A stretch of DNA of 46,798 nucleotides from Hyphomicrobiales bacterium (GTDB lineage Bacteria > Pseudomonadota > Alphaproteobacteria > Rhizobiales > Rhizobiaceae): the NCBI GenBank assembly GCA_900472625.1, contig UCIT01000009.1, forward strand, positions 1 to 46,798, written 5' to 3'. Each line of letters starts with the position of its first letter. Within the stretch, counting starts at the first letter, position 1. The notes under the pieces are model-generated. The model made no database searches. It saw nothing but the letters and a program-made list of their open reading frames with translations, and was not told the origin of the DNA. A program made the translations under genes and the position numbers. Positions 15,560 through 24,231 of the stretch are shown here, piece after piece.

Positions 15560-16477
15560 TTATCGCACTATCTCCAACGACGCGTCTTCCAGGACCGGAA
15601 GCTTGAGCAAGCTTGTCTCCGCCCTGACCAGTCTCAAGAAATCTCGAACTACAGGTTTTTCGGCTGCTGCTGGAACGAAAATTGCCCCAGACGCCTGGAC
15701 CCCGCCGTGGTCGCCGACGTCGATTGTCACAATCCCCAGTGTGCTGAACAGATCGCGGAATCCACTCGATGCGGCCATGACGTACGAAGAGCCCCGTAAC
15801 ACGAGCAAGGCCTGAGGCATTGAATCCACCCTTACCGCGAAATCCCGGACGAATGTCTTCAATACATTCGGACCGTCATCGTCGCCGTAGCCCGGGCTGA
15901 TCCATCTTTGCTCAAGCAGCTCGACCGCGGTGATGCTACTCGACTTGGCGAGTTTGTGTTCTTGATCGCAGTAAACGAACGTGCCTTGACGAACAAACGT
16001 CTCGAATTCAACCTCCATCACGGCTTGGTATTTGTAACTCAAGGTGCCAAAGACCAAATCGTACACGCCACGTCGCAGACCCTCGAAACGGCTTCCGTCG
16101 TCCGCAATCTTTACCTCAATGAGAACGTCCGGATGTGTTTTGCTGAACTCCTGGATAACCCGGGGAAGGATCACCAAACCCCATAGATCGCCCGTGGCGA
16201 TACGGATGACAGCCTTAGCGCGGCCTTGAAGATGCTCGATCTCGTCGCGAGCCTCGTCCAAGGCCGGGAGAATTCGAACAGCTCTGCTGTACAGGGCAGA
16301 CCCATAGGCGCTCAATTCGACCCCGGCCCCTGTTCGTGTAAACAACGGCACACCATAGGTATCTTCGAGTTGACGGATCGCTCGTGACAACGCTGGCTGC
16401 GAGATGTTCAACCGCTTGGCTGCGCTCGAAATCGATCGCTGATTTGCCACCTCCACAAACTGTCGAAGCTCTTTCAC
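15560..16477 (-). CDS. LysR-family transcriptional regulator
   Basis: A 305-residue LTTR. The winged HTH is at residues ~1-60 (VKELRQFVEVANQRSISSAAKRLNISQPALSRAIRQLE), a linker helix follows, then a periplasmic-binding-like effector domain with RIATGDLWGLVILPRVI, GVYDLVFGTL and SYVMAASSGFRDL. The GTG at 16477 is chosen because GGGAGGG lies 5-6 nt before it and the HTH starts at once; two ATG codons upstream would add 9-13 residues. It is divergent from the ABC/sulfatase operon, with a 229-bp AT-rich spacer, and is the likely regulator of that operon. Inducer unknown. Confidence 0.88.
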   Translation of the reverse strand: MKELRQFVEVANQRSISSAAKRLNISQPALSRAIRQLEDTYGVPLFTRTGAGVELSAYGSALYSRAVRILPALDEARDEIEHLQGRAKAVIRIATGDLWGLVILPRVIQEFSKTHPDVLIEVKIADDGSRFEGLRRGVYDLVFGTLSYKYQAVMEVEFETFVRQGTFVYCDQEHKLAKSSSITAVELLEQRWISPGYGDDDGPNVLKTFVRDFAVRVDSMPQALLVLRGSSYVMAASSGFRDLFSTLGIVTIDVGDHGGVQASGAIFVPAAAEKPVVRDFLRLVRAETSLLKLPVLEDASLEIVR

Positions 16478-16706
16478 ACGTCCCTCCCCATGCGATTTAT
16501 GCATAACGTATAGCATGTTTGCATTTGACGGAAAGTTCCCTCGCTATATTCTATACACAATAAGTAGACTATTCGCAACCGCAGCAAAATCAATAAGCAT
16601 CTGACAAAGCTCTGTAATTTAGAACACCTATGATTTCATTCATCCCTGCAAGAGATGAGGTTAATCAAACGGTACAAGCCTGCGTCAGGCATTTGGGAGG
16701 AAGCAT

Positions 16707-17990
16707 ATGCTCAAAAATCGCATATCAATGGTTTTCTGTTCCACCGCGCTGAGCGTTATGCTGTCATCGTGGGCGAGCGCACAGGAAAAAGTCGAACTTA
16801 CGTTTCGCCAGTTCGATCCTCCCACCGAAATCCAAGGCCTCGTCGCGGCAGTCGATTCCTGGAATGCAAGTCACCCAGAGGTTCAGGTCAAGCTTCAGAC
16901 GATGTCAGGAGGAGACACGCTTGCCCAGTTGGCGCGAGAAGTGCCGGCAGGCGCAGGGCCGGATGTGCAGCAGCTCGCTTTTGTGTGGACGCGCGATCTC
17001 GCCAAATCAAAGCTCCTTCTCCAGCTTGATCCCTTGATCGCCGATAAGAGTCCGGGCGCTGGGATTAAGGATTTCCTCGCGCTGGAGCTCGCTACGCTAG
17101 ACGGAAAGGTGTTTGGTGTGCCTTGGACGGCAGACACGTTCTCGATGGCGTATCGTCCGGACTTGTTGAAGGCCGCTGGAGTCGCGAATTTCCCAGACAC
17201 ATGGGACGCGCTCGCCGACGCGTCGAAGAAGCTGTCGGAGGCCGGCGGCGGAAACGCCGATCAGTATGGCTTCTGCTTTCCTGCAGGGAGCTCGCCAGAC
17301 AGCGGGATGTGGATTCTCGCGAACTACTACCTCTGGAGCAACGGCTCGACCTTTGTCGACCAGGACAGCGCTGGAAAATGGAAGGTTTCGGTCACGCCGC
17401 AGGAGCTTGCCAAAACAATCGAATACTTCAACAAGTTCTTCGTGGACGGCACAGCGCCGGAGAACCTGATCACCGTCAACGCCTGGGGTGATCCCGAGCT
17501 GGTGGGCGGTCTCGGCCGTGGCGACTGCGCTATCACATTCTTCCCGCCGCAGACGTTCCGGGCAGCCGAAAAACAGTCCGAAACACCTTTGATGACGGCA
17601 CCGATCCCCAAGGGCTCTGCCAAGCGGATTTCTCATCTCGGCGGCCGTGCGCTCGGCATCAACCCGAACAGCAAGCATCCAAAGGAAGCCTGGGAGTTCA
17701 TTCAGTATCTGACGGGGCCTGAGACATTCAAAACCTACAATCAATATCCCGCTCAGAAGTCGCTTATCTCTAAGCTGGCGTTTCCGGCCTCCGAGCAGGG
17801 TTATGTCGAGATGTTGCCCGTAGCGCAGACGTTCGAGCGCTATATCTCATCGCCCATTCCTGTCTCCAGTATGACTGCGCTGGTTAACCGCGAGTTCGGA
17901 GCCGTATTCTCGGGTCAACGCAACCCGGAAGAAGCTGCCACGGCGATCATTCAGCAGCTCAACGAGCTCCTTGCACGTGGCAAGGGCTGA
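16707..17990 (+). CDS. ABC sugar transporter, substrate-binding protein (family 1/MalE type)
   Basis: A 427-residue periplasmic protein with a signal peptide (LKNRIS, a hydrophobic stretch, cleavage after SWASA before QEKVELTF). Type-1 solute-binding features: TFRQFDPPTEIQGLVAAVDSWN, AGAGPDVQQLAFVWTRDLA, GKVFGVPWTADTFSMAYR and GGRALGINPNSKHPKEAWEF. It is the first gene of a four-gene operon with two permeases and a sulfatase. GGGAGGAAGC stands before the ATG. The ligand is unknown; coupling to a cytoplasmic sulfatase suggests a sulfated sugar or small sulfate ester. Confidence 0.88.
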   Translation: MLKNRISMVFCSTALSVMLSSWASAQEKVELTFRQFDPPTEIQGLVAAVDSWNASHPEVQVKLQTMSGGDTLAQLAREVPAGAGPDVQQLAFVWTRDLAKSKLLLQLDPLIADKSPGAGIKDFLALELATLDGKVFGVPWTADTFSMAYRPDLLKAAGVANFPDTWDALADASKKLSEAGGGNADQYGFCFPAGSSPDSGMWILANYYLWSNGSTFVDQDSAGKWKVSVTPQELAKTIEYFNKFFVDGTAPENLITVNAWGDPELVGGLGRGDCAITFFPPQTFRAAEKQSETPLMTAPIPKGSAKRISHLGGRALGINPNSKHPKEAWEFIQYLTGPETFKTYNQYPAQKSLISKLAFPASEQGYVEMLPVAQTFERYISSPIPVSSMTALVNREFGAVFSGQRNPEEAATAIIQQLNELLARGKG

Positions 17991-17993
17991 GGC

Positions 17994-18947
17994 ATGACCG
18001 TTCTCGCGTCTGGCCGCGGGCAATCGATGGGCAGGAAAACGGGGGGCTATCTCCCTCCATCACTTGAGCCCTATGCCTTGGTGCTGCCTGCGATACTCGT
18101 TCTGGCGTTCTTCTTCGCAGGCCCTGCCCTCTATAACATCGCCCTCAGCTTCCAGAACGTGAGCCTTTTCGATCTAGGGCAGTCGAACGAGTGGGTCGGG
18201 TTTGCCAACTTCGTCGCTGTTTTGACGGGTGGCGGTTTGGCCGCGGCATTTTTCAACACTGCCGTGATGCAAACGCTGATCACGGTCGTGCTTCGTCTCC
18301 TGTTCGGGCTGGGCCTGGCCATCCTCTTGAATGCCGATGTCTTCAAGCGCTGGCAGCTCGGATGGCTCGTTCGCTCTCTTGTTCTGATCCCGTTCGTAAC
18401 ACCGCCCGTTGTCGCGGTCGCGGCGTGGAAATGGCTTCTTGATCCTCGCTACGGCGCGGTCAACCAGTTGCTTCTGTCACTCGGCCTCATTGAGCGAGGC
18501 ATACCGTTCCTTTCAAGGACCTCCACGGTCTGGGCCGCGATCGACGCGATGCTGATTTGGCGGGAGCTACCGTTCGTCGTCATAACATTCCTAGCCGCAC
18601 TTCAATCGATACCCAAGGAGCTCAAGGAATCCGCACGCATCGATGGGGCATCCGAATTTCAAATTCATACGCGTATCGTCCTCCCGATGCTCAAGCCAGT
18701 CATTGCGATCGTGACGCTGCTGACGACGATCTGGACTTTCAACAATTTCGTCTATGTCTGGCTGGCGACCCGTGGCGGTCCTGGTGATTACACGCAAGTT
18801 CTGGCGACCAAGATGTACACGGTATCGTTCGTGGACTATCGCGTCGGCGAAGGTGCGGCGATCGGCGTACTGATGAGCATCATCATGTTCATCTTTGCCT
18901 TTGGCTATCTGGCCGTTCTGTCCCGCAAGGGTAAGGAGGCAGCATGA
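17994..18947 (+). CDS. ABC sugar transporter permease (MalF/UgpA type)
   Basis: A 317-residue inner-membrane permease with six predicted helices, the first around YALVLPAILVLAFFFAGPALYN. The EAA loop reads EESARIDGASEFQIHTRIVLPML (family form EaA...dGA...f..i.lP). It starts 3 bp after the binding-protein stop, and overlaps the next permease by 4 bp. No ATPase gene occurs in this operon or nearby on the same strand, so it must rely on a shared MsmK/UgpC-like ATPase encoded elsewhere. Confidence 0.9.
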   Translation: MTVLASGRGQSMGRKTGGYLPPSLEPYALVLPAILVLAFFFAGPALYNIALSFQNVSLFDLGQSNEWVGFANFVAVLTGGGLAAAFFNTAVMQTLITVVLRLLFGLGLAILLNADVFKRWQLGWLVRSLVLIPFVTPPVVAVAAWKWLLDPRYGAVNQLLLSLGLIERGIPFLSRTSTVWAAIDAMLIWRELPFVVITFLAALQSIPKELKESARIDGASEFQIHTRIVLPMLKPVIAIVTLLTTIWTFNNFVYVWLATRGGPGDYTQVLATKMYTVSFVDYRVGEGAAIGVLMSIIMFIFAFGYLAVLSRKGKEAA

Positions 18948-19801
18948 TGCGGACACAAAGCACTCATCGCGCGCGTGGCCGACTGGCAAAAGACCTGGCT
19001 ACGGTGGTTTTCGGGATCGGCGTGCTCCTGGTTCTTGCCTTCCCCTTCATCTGGGTGGTGCTCATTTCCTTTCGCCCCGATCGAGAAATCTTCACGCGGA
19101 CGTTCCGCCTGTTCACGACGCTCACGCTCGACAACTACTACGCCCTGCTCGAGAACTCGCCTTTCGGAGCCTATCTCAAGAACAGTATCACCGTCTGTTC
19201 GATCTCTACGATCGCGGCGATCACTATCTCTCTGATCGCGGCCTATGGGTTCTCCCGCAATCGGAACTTCAAGGGGCGCGGCCTGCTTCTCTTGCTGGTC
19301 GTTTGCACCCAGCTTTTTCCCTATGTGATCCTGATCACTCCCCTGTATTCGATGTTTCTCAAGCTCGGGCTTATCGACAACCCGATCACCCTCGTTATGT
19401 CCTACACCGCGATGAACCTGCCATTCGCGATCTATCTTCTGCTGGGCTATCTGGACACGATCCCGCAAGACCTGGATGAGGCCGCCAAGCTCGACGGCGC
19501 GTCGACGATCCAGATCATCTTCAAGGTGATCCTGCCGATCGCCTGGCCTGGCGTCGTGACGGTTGCGGTCAATGCGTTCGTTTCAGCTTGGGACGAGTTT
19601 CTGTTCGCCCTTACCCTGATGACATCAGATGAAAAGAAGACTGTTCCTGTCGGGCTCGCCGGCTTTTTCGGCGAATACACGACCCAATGGAACCTGGTCA
19701 TGACCGCCTCGGTCATTTCCACCCTGCCAACGCTAATCCTCTTCATGTTCCTGCAGCGAAAGCTCGTTTCCGATCTCGCGGCCGGTGCAGTCAAACTATA
19801 G
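18944..19801 (+). CDS. ABC sugar transporter permease (MalG/UgpE type)
   Basis: A 285-residue permease with six membrane segments. It starts MMRTQSTHRARGRLAKDLA and then GVLLVLAFPFIWVVLISFRP. The EAA loop is DEAAKLDGASTIQIIFKVILPI, and the C-terminus ERKLVSDLAAGAVK-like (QRKLVSDLAAGAVKL) is diagnostic for MalG-type permeases. An ATGA overlap with the upstream permease indicates translational coupling. It is 35 bp upstream of the sulfatase gene. Confidence 0.9.
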   Translation: MMRTQSTHRARGRLAKDLATVVFGIGVLLVLAFPFIWVVLISFRPDREIFTRTFRLFTTLTLDNYYALLENSPFGAYLKNSITVCSISTIAAITISLIAAYGFSRNRNFKGRGLLLLLVVCTQLFPYVILITPLYSMFLKLGLIDNPITLVMSYTAMNLPFAIYLLLGYLDTIPQDLDEAAKLDGASTIQIIFKVILPIAWPGVVTVAVNAFVSAWDEFLFALTLMTSDEKKTVPVGLAGFFGEYTTQWNLVMTASVISTLPTLILFMFLQRKLVSDLAAGAVKL

Positions 19802-19836
19802 CGATCCGTTCGCCTCAATCCCGTTGAAGGTATGCC

Positions 19837-21333
19837 ATGAACATCATCCTCGTGCTGATCGACAGCGTCAACCGCAGCGCTCTATCTGCCTATGGCGGCA
19901 CAGAGTTCGCGACGCCAAACATTGAAGCATTCGCGAAGCGAGCTCGGCGCTTCGACAATCACTTCGTCGGAAGCCTTCCGTGCATGCCGGCGAGACGCGA
20001 GATTTTCGCAGGATTCAGTGGCATGCAGTGGCGGCCGTGGGGTCCGCTTGAGCCATTCGATCTTCGTCTGCCCAAACTGCTAGAGACGGCGGGATACACG
20101 ACGGCGATCGTCACTGACCATTATCACTACTGGGAAGAGTCCGCGAACGGCTACATCCAGAGCTTCCAGGGGGCCGAGTTCATTCGCGGTCATGAGTTGG
20201 ACTTCTGGGAACCGCTGGTGCCTGAAGACGAGCTTCCTGACTGGGTCAGGAATATCGAAAAATGGAGGCCGGGGTATGGGCGCAAATACTATTCCAACAT
20301 CCGCCAGTTCCAAGATGAAACCGACTTTTTTCCTGCGAAGGTCATGACGGCGGCCGCCGATTGGTTGAAGAAGCCCAGGGCCGCGAACCCGTTCTTCCTT
20401 CAGGTGGAATCGTTTGACGTCCACGAGCCGTTCGATGTGCCCGAGCCATACGCATCCCTTTATGGCGATGCCTCTGCACGGGACCGCTTCACACTCTGGC
20501 CACCATATCAGGATGCCGCGCGTCAAGCCGACTTCTTCGAGCAGGCGTCGGAGGAGGAACTTGCTTTCGTCCGGTCACAGTACGGCGCGAAACTCACGAT
20601 GACCGATCGTTGGTTCGGGAAGCTGTTAGAAACGCTGGATGACCTTGATCTCTGGAAAGATACAGCCGTTATCGTCACCACGGATCACGGCCATGATCTC
20701 GGTGAGCGTGGTGGCTATGGCAAACAGTTCCCTCACTTCGATAGCCACGCCAACATTCCACTGATGGTCTGGCATCCGAACCTTCAGGGCGAAGACGACA
20801 GCGTCACGTCATTGACGTCGACTGTGGATATCTTTGCGTCGGTTTTGGAAATGGCTGGCGTCGCCCGCCCTGCCCAATCGCATTCGCATTCCTTCGTTCC
20901 GCTGTTGAAGGGCGACGCGTCGCAAGCTCGCGAAACGGTCATTTATGGAACCTTCGGCCAAGGCATCTGCTGCACCGATGGAGAGTGGACACTGATCCAG
21001 CCACCCGACCGCACGAAACCTCTCCACGCCTACTCAACTATGATCCCGACGACCATTGAGCCACAGGATCGAGCCATCGACCACGGAAACTACATTCCGG
21101 GAGTCTCCATTCCTCAGTGGAAGATACCGATCTCACCCGATGGCCCGGGCGATCGTCGGGCCTTGGACAGCGAGCCGTTGCTCTACAATCGACGTATCGA
21201 TCCGCGGCAGGAGACCAACCTTTGGGCCAAAGAGTCGGGCCAGCAAACGCGCATGCGGCACTTGATGCGGGACCATTTGCAAAGATACGGCTCGCCGGAA
21301 GAACTCTTCCAACGGCTAGGACTTGATGACTGA
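19837..21333 (+). CDS. Cytoplasmic sulfatase, formylglycine (Cys) type
   Basis: A 498-residue alkaline-phosphatase-superfamily sulfatase. The metal-binding Asp is in LVLIDSVNR (Asp9). The activation motif is Cys49-Met-Pro-Ala-Arg53, matching C-x-P-x-R, so Cys49 would be converted to formylglycine. The C-terminal metal motif is VIVTTDHGHDLGERGG, with PHFDSHANIPLMVWHP. No signal peptide is present, so it acts in the cytoplasm on substrate imported by the preceding ABC genes. A formylglycine-generating enzyme is not in the window. It could instead act on phosphonate esters, since Cys-type monoester hydrolases share the motif. Last gene of the operon. Confidence 0.87.
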   Translation: MNIILVLIDSVNRSALSAYGGTEFATPNIEAFAKRARRFDNHFVGSLPCMPARREIFAGFSGMQWRPWGPLEPFDLRLPKLLETAGYTTAIVTDHYHYWEESANGYIQSFQGAEFIRGHELDFWEPLVPEDELPDWVRNIEKWRPGYGRKYYSNIRQFQDETDFFPAKVMTAAADWLKKPRAANPFFLQVESFDVHEPFDVPEPYASLYGDASARDRFTLWPPYQDAARQADFFEQASEEELAFVRSQYGAKLTMTDRWFGKLLETLDDLDLWKDTAVIVTTDHGHDLGERGGYGKQFPHFDSHANIPLMVWHPNLQGEDDSVTSLTSTVDIFASVLEMAGVARPAQSHSHSFVPLLKGDASQARETVIYGTFGQGICCTDGEWTLIQPPDRTKPLHAYSTMIPTTIEPQDRAIDHGNYIPGVSIPQWKIPISPDGPGDRRALDSEPLLYNRRIDPRQETNLWAKESGQQTRMRHLMRDHLQRYGSPEELFQRLGLDD

Positions 21334-22005
21334 CCCTAGGTAGACCGTCGTCCGGCGGGTCGCAATCTAAGGCCACACAGAAACCATTCGCCATAAACGT
21401 AGCAGCGCATGGTTCCAAGAAGTCAGATCGGGCATCACTCGCACTCATTGGGTGAAGACTTTACGCTCAGGGCCTTCCACCACCCAAAGGCAGCAGTCGT
21501 TAATCGCTGCGGGCGCTTCTATTCCCGCACCGCGTCACAACTTCTTTTTTAGCGTCATCACAGGTGCGGACGTTCCAACCCAGGCGCTCAGGGTCCCGAT
21601 GTCCATGGAACGAGAATGTTCTGTGGGCATGCGGTCGTCCGCCTTGGTAGACGCCATCGAACAGGGCTTTTGTTCCCGACGACGTCCGCCAATGCGGACG
21701 CAGTACTCCGGACTTCAGTTAACCGTGGGCGTGTTGCAGATCATTGATCCCTCACTTTAATCCGGATAGCCCAAACCAGTGACACGACTTTCGAGAACAG
21801 CATCGCCGCCGTCAAACGGCTCCGGAAATCGAAGCACTGAATTGCGTGTTCTCGATTGCGTGTTCTCGGCCGAAAGCTTCCGGATTGTCCATAGACCGAT
21901 ACCGCACTTTCCACTCGAAAATCCGGAATAGCCGAACAGAGACCACGCGAAGCGCGCGCAGCACCCGCACATCGAAGCGTGGGCCCTGCGGCGTCGCCGT
22001 TGCTC
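21334..22005. other. Spacer of about 670 bp with an open frame of uncertain status
   Basis: Separates the sulfatase (+) and FAH (-) genes, which converge. The minus strand is open for about 60 codons from 21714 to the stop at 21535-21537 with no clear start codon; it ends in SAWVGTSAPVMTLKKKL. It may be a gene relic. Other frames here look like chance openings. I see no terminator with a T-tract. Confidence 0.35.
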
Positions 22006-23160
22006 TTAGTCCCCTGATCCACCGAGCAATCCTCGACCGGCAAGGTTGCGCATCAAATGTGATGCACCGAACGACCAAGTTTCGCACTCGGTCGACAGTC
22101 TTACTTGATTGCACAATTCGCCCAACCGGTCGTTAGCGATCGTGACGAAATCTCCAACGTGATGCGTGAAGCCCTGGCCGGGTGCATCTCGGTCTTCGAT
22201 CGGCGCAAAGGACGTGCCGAGGAACAGAACCAGGCCATCTGGATACTGGTGATGTCGCCCGGTAGTTTGCGAGACGAGATCCAATGGGTCACGGCTGATT
22301 TCGGCCATCGAACTATGACCCCGCAACCGGAAGCCGTCGTTCCCATCCACGCTTAAACTCAGCTCTGCCTGCCGGACGTCATCCATCCCATAGGTGTCAT
22401 CGAACAAACGTATGAATGGTCCAATGGCGCAGGATGCGTTGTTATCCTTGGCTTTGCCCAATAGAAGCGCCGACCGCCCCTCAACATCCCTCAGATTGAC
22501 GTCATTGCCAAGCGCTGCGCCTTTCACTGTGCCGCTGGAGTCAACCGCCAGAACAATCTCCGGCTCTGGGTTGTTCCATTGCGAAATCGGGTGAAGGCCG
22601 ACGTCCGCCCTGTGCCCGACCGAAGACATTATCTGGGCCTTGGAGAAGACCTCGGCATCTGGACCAATTCCAACTTCGAGGTACTGTGACCAAATTCCTT
22701 CTTCGATCAAAGCTGCCTTGACGTCCGCCGCCTCTGGCGATCCCGCCTTCAGGTTCCGAAGACTAGTGCCGATAATGGCGGTCACTCTTTCACGGATCGA
22801 TGCCGCCCGATCCGCATTCCCGGCCGCGCGCTCCTCTATCACTCTCTCGATCATCGATTTCGCAAAGGTCACACCACACGCCTTGACAGCTTGGAGATCG
22901 ATCGGAGCCAAGAGACGAACACCGTGAGCTTTTCCCGCCTCCAAGATCGTCCGGGCGTCTGCGATCACTTCGCCCTTGGCATGACGAACGAATTCCGCCG
23001 GGCTTTCGTGTTCAATCACATCCCTCGACAATGGCGCGGCGCGACTTGTGATATCCACAATCATCTGATCGCGAACGGTGACTATTGCGGGTCCGTTAAT
23101 ATCGTCTCGCCAAACTCGGCCTAAGAACGTCCCTTCACGCAGAAATAGTGTATCGACCAT
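22006..23160 (-). CDS. Fumarylacetoacetate-hydrolase-family protein (COG3970-like)
   Basis: A 384-residue FAH-family enzyme. The N-terminal domain has GTFLGRVWRDDINGPAIVTV. The catalytic domain carries GVTFAKSMIERVIEERA, the metal ligand pattern in NNPEPEIVLAVDSSG, ALGNDVNLRDVEGRSALLLGKAKDN and the C-terminal SFGASHLMRNLAGRGLL. In sugar-acid routes such enzymes hydrolyse 2,4-diketo-3-deoxy acids or hydrate/dehydrate keto acids. It follows the RbsA-RbsC genes by 97 bp on the same strand, so it probably belongs to that LacI-controlled operon. GGAGG lies 10 nt before the ATG. Confidence 0.85.
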   Translation of the reverse strand: MVDTLFLREGTFLGRVWRDDINGPAIVTVRDQMIVDITSRAAPLSRDVIEHESPAEFVRHAKGEVIADARTILEAGKAHGVRLLAPIDLQAVKACGVTFAKSMIERVIEERAAGNADRAASIRERVTAIIGTSLRNLKAGSPEAADVKAALIEEGIWSQYLEVGIGPDAEVFSKAQIMSSVGHRADVGLHPISQWNNPEPEIVLAVDSSGTVKGAALGNDVNLRDVEGRSALLLGKAKDNNASCAIGPFIRLFDDTYGMDDVRQAELSLSVDGNDGFRLRGHSSMAEISRDPLDLVSQTTGRHHQYPDGLVLFLGTSFAPIEDRDAPGQGFTHHVGDFVTIANDRLGELCNQVRLSTECETWSFGASHLMRNLAGRGLLGGSGD

Positions 23161-23256
23161 GGTCCACGTTCCTCCATCTCATAATTATGTTGCTAGAAAA
23201 CACTGATCGTCGCCTGCCGTGCGCTGGCCAGTATTTGGTAAAATAGCGCCCGTTGC

Positions 23257-24231
23257 CTACCTGTTGGAGCTCAGAGAACGCTCAAGCAGGACCGCGGCAA
23301 TGATGATCGTGCCGATTGCCGTGCCTTGCCAGTAGGGGTCGATTCCGAGCAGGTTCAAACCATTGCGGATGCAAACCATGATGAAAACGCCAAAGAACGT
23401 TCCGATGATCGAACCGCGGCCGCCGAAAAGGCTTGTGCCCCCGATCACCACGGCCGCAATCGCGTCAAGTTCCAGGCCCGTCCCACTTGTCGGATCGACC
23501 GAACGAATTCGCCCGGAGAGGAATGCCGCCGCGCACGCGCATAGTGCTCCTGAGATGACGTAGACCATGACCCTGTAGCGTTCTACGGAAAGTCCGGCCA
23601 CACGGGCAGCTTCGGGGTTCGATCCGACCGCGTATAAGGTGCGTCCGATTTTTGTTCTTGTTAGTACCCAGTAGGTAATTCCGTAAAGGGCAATCAGAAA
23701 GATGACATTTACGGGGACACCTCCGACCATTCCCATAGCCAAGTCTGCTAGTTGTGGCGGTAGATCGATGATCGAACGCGCTCCGCTCAGCAAATATGTC
23801 AGGCTGCGCCCGATAGATAGCATTCCTAACGTGACGATGAATGCCGCGACGCGACCACGTTCAATTATGTAGCCGTTGAGAAAACCAACGAATGCTCCGG
23901 TCATTAATCCAATCAGAAGACCAGGCGCAAAGCCTACTATAGGAAAGCTAATCCCCATCACTACCCCGGTCAGCCCGACAGTCGATCCGACCGAAAGATC
24001 GATTCCTGCTGTGAGGATTACCAACGTCAGTCCCACGGCGAGAATGCCTACGACTACCGACTGGTCCAGAACGTTTAAAATGTTGTTGTAGGTGAGGAAG
24101 TATGGACTGGACAGACTTAACACCACCACGACCATAGTCGTCAGGAGTAGCATGCGCACCTCAAGCGAGCCGCCAAGACGATCAGCCAGGGTTTTCTTTC
24201 GTGCGGTGATATTGCCGTTAACGGTTGTCAT
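23257..24231 (-). CDS. Sugar ABC transporter permease (RbsC/AraH family)
   Basis: A 324-residue permease of the BPD_transp_2 family with about 8-10 membrane helices. Diagnostic runs are VVGILAVGLTLVILTAGIDLSVGS, VAAFIVTLGMLSIGRSLTYL and AIAAVVIGGTSLFGGRGSIIGT. Its start overlaps the stop of the ATPase gene by 4 bp (ATGA). With that ATPase and the orphan binding protein at 28364, it would form a complete importer; the two halves are on separate transcripts but share an operator. Confidence 0.9.
   Translation of the reverse strand: MTTVNGNITARKKTLADRLGGSLEVRMLLLTTMVVVVLSLSSPYFLTYNNILNVLDQSVVVGILAVGLTLVILTAGIDLSVGSTVGLTGVVMGISFPIVGFAPGLLIGLMTGAFVGFLNGYIIERGRVAAFIVTLGMLSIGRSLTYLLSGARSIIDLPPQLADLAMGMVGGVPVNVIFLIALYGITYWVLTRTKIGRTLYAVGSNPEAARVAGLSVERYRVMVYVISGALCACAAAFLSGRIRSVDPTSGTGLELDAIAAVVIGGTSLFGGRGSIIGTFFGVFIMVCIRNGLNLLGIDPYWQGTAIGTIIIAAVLLERSLSSNR

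Noticed and set aside
21535..21714. Open minus-strand frame of about 60 codons ending in SAWVGTSAPVMTLKKKL
   Set aside because: No start codon or Shine-Dalgarno and no recognisable domain; it may be a relic, so it is only described under the spacer.
22006..23160. Assigning the FAH protein to a named step such as L-fucose or L-rhamnose catabolism
   Set aside because: The family covers several reactions and no substrate-specific residues could be judged without alignments; left generic.
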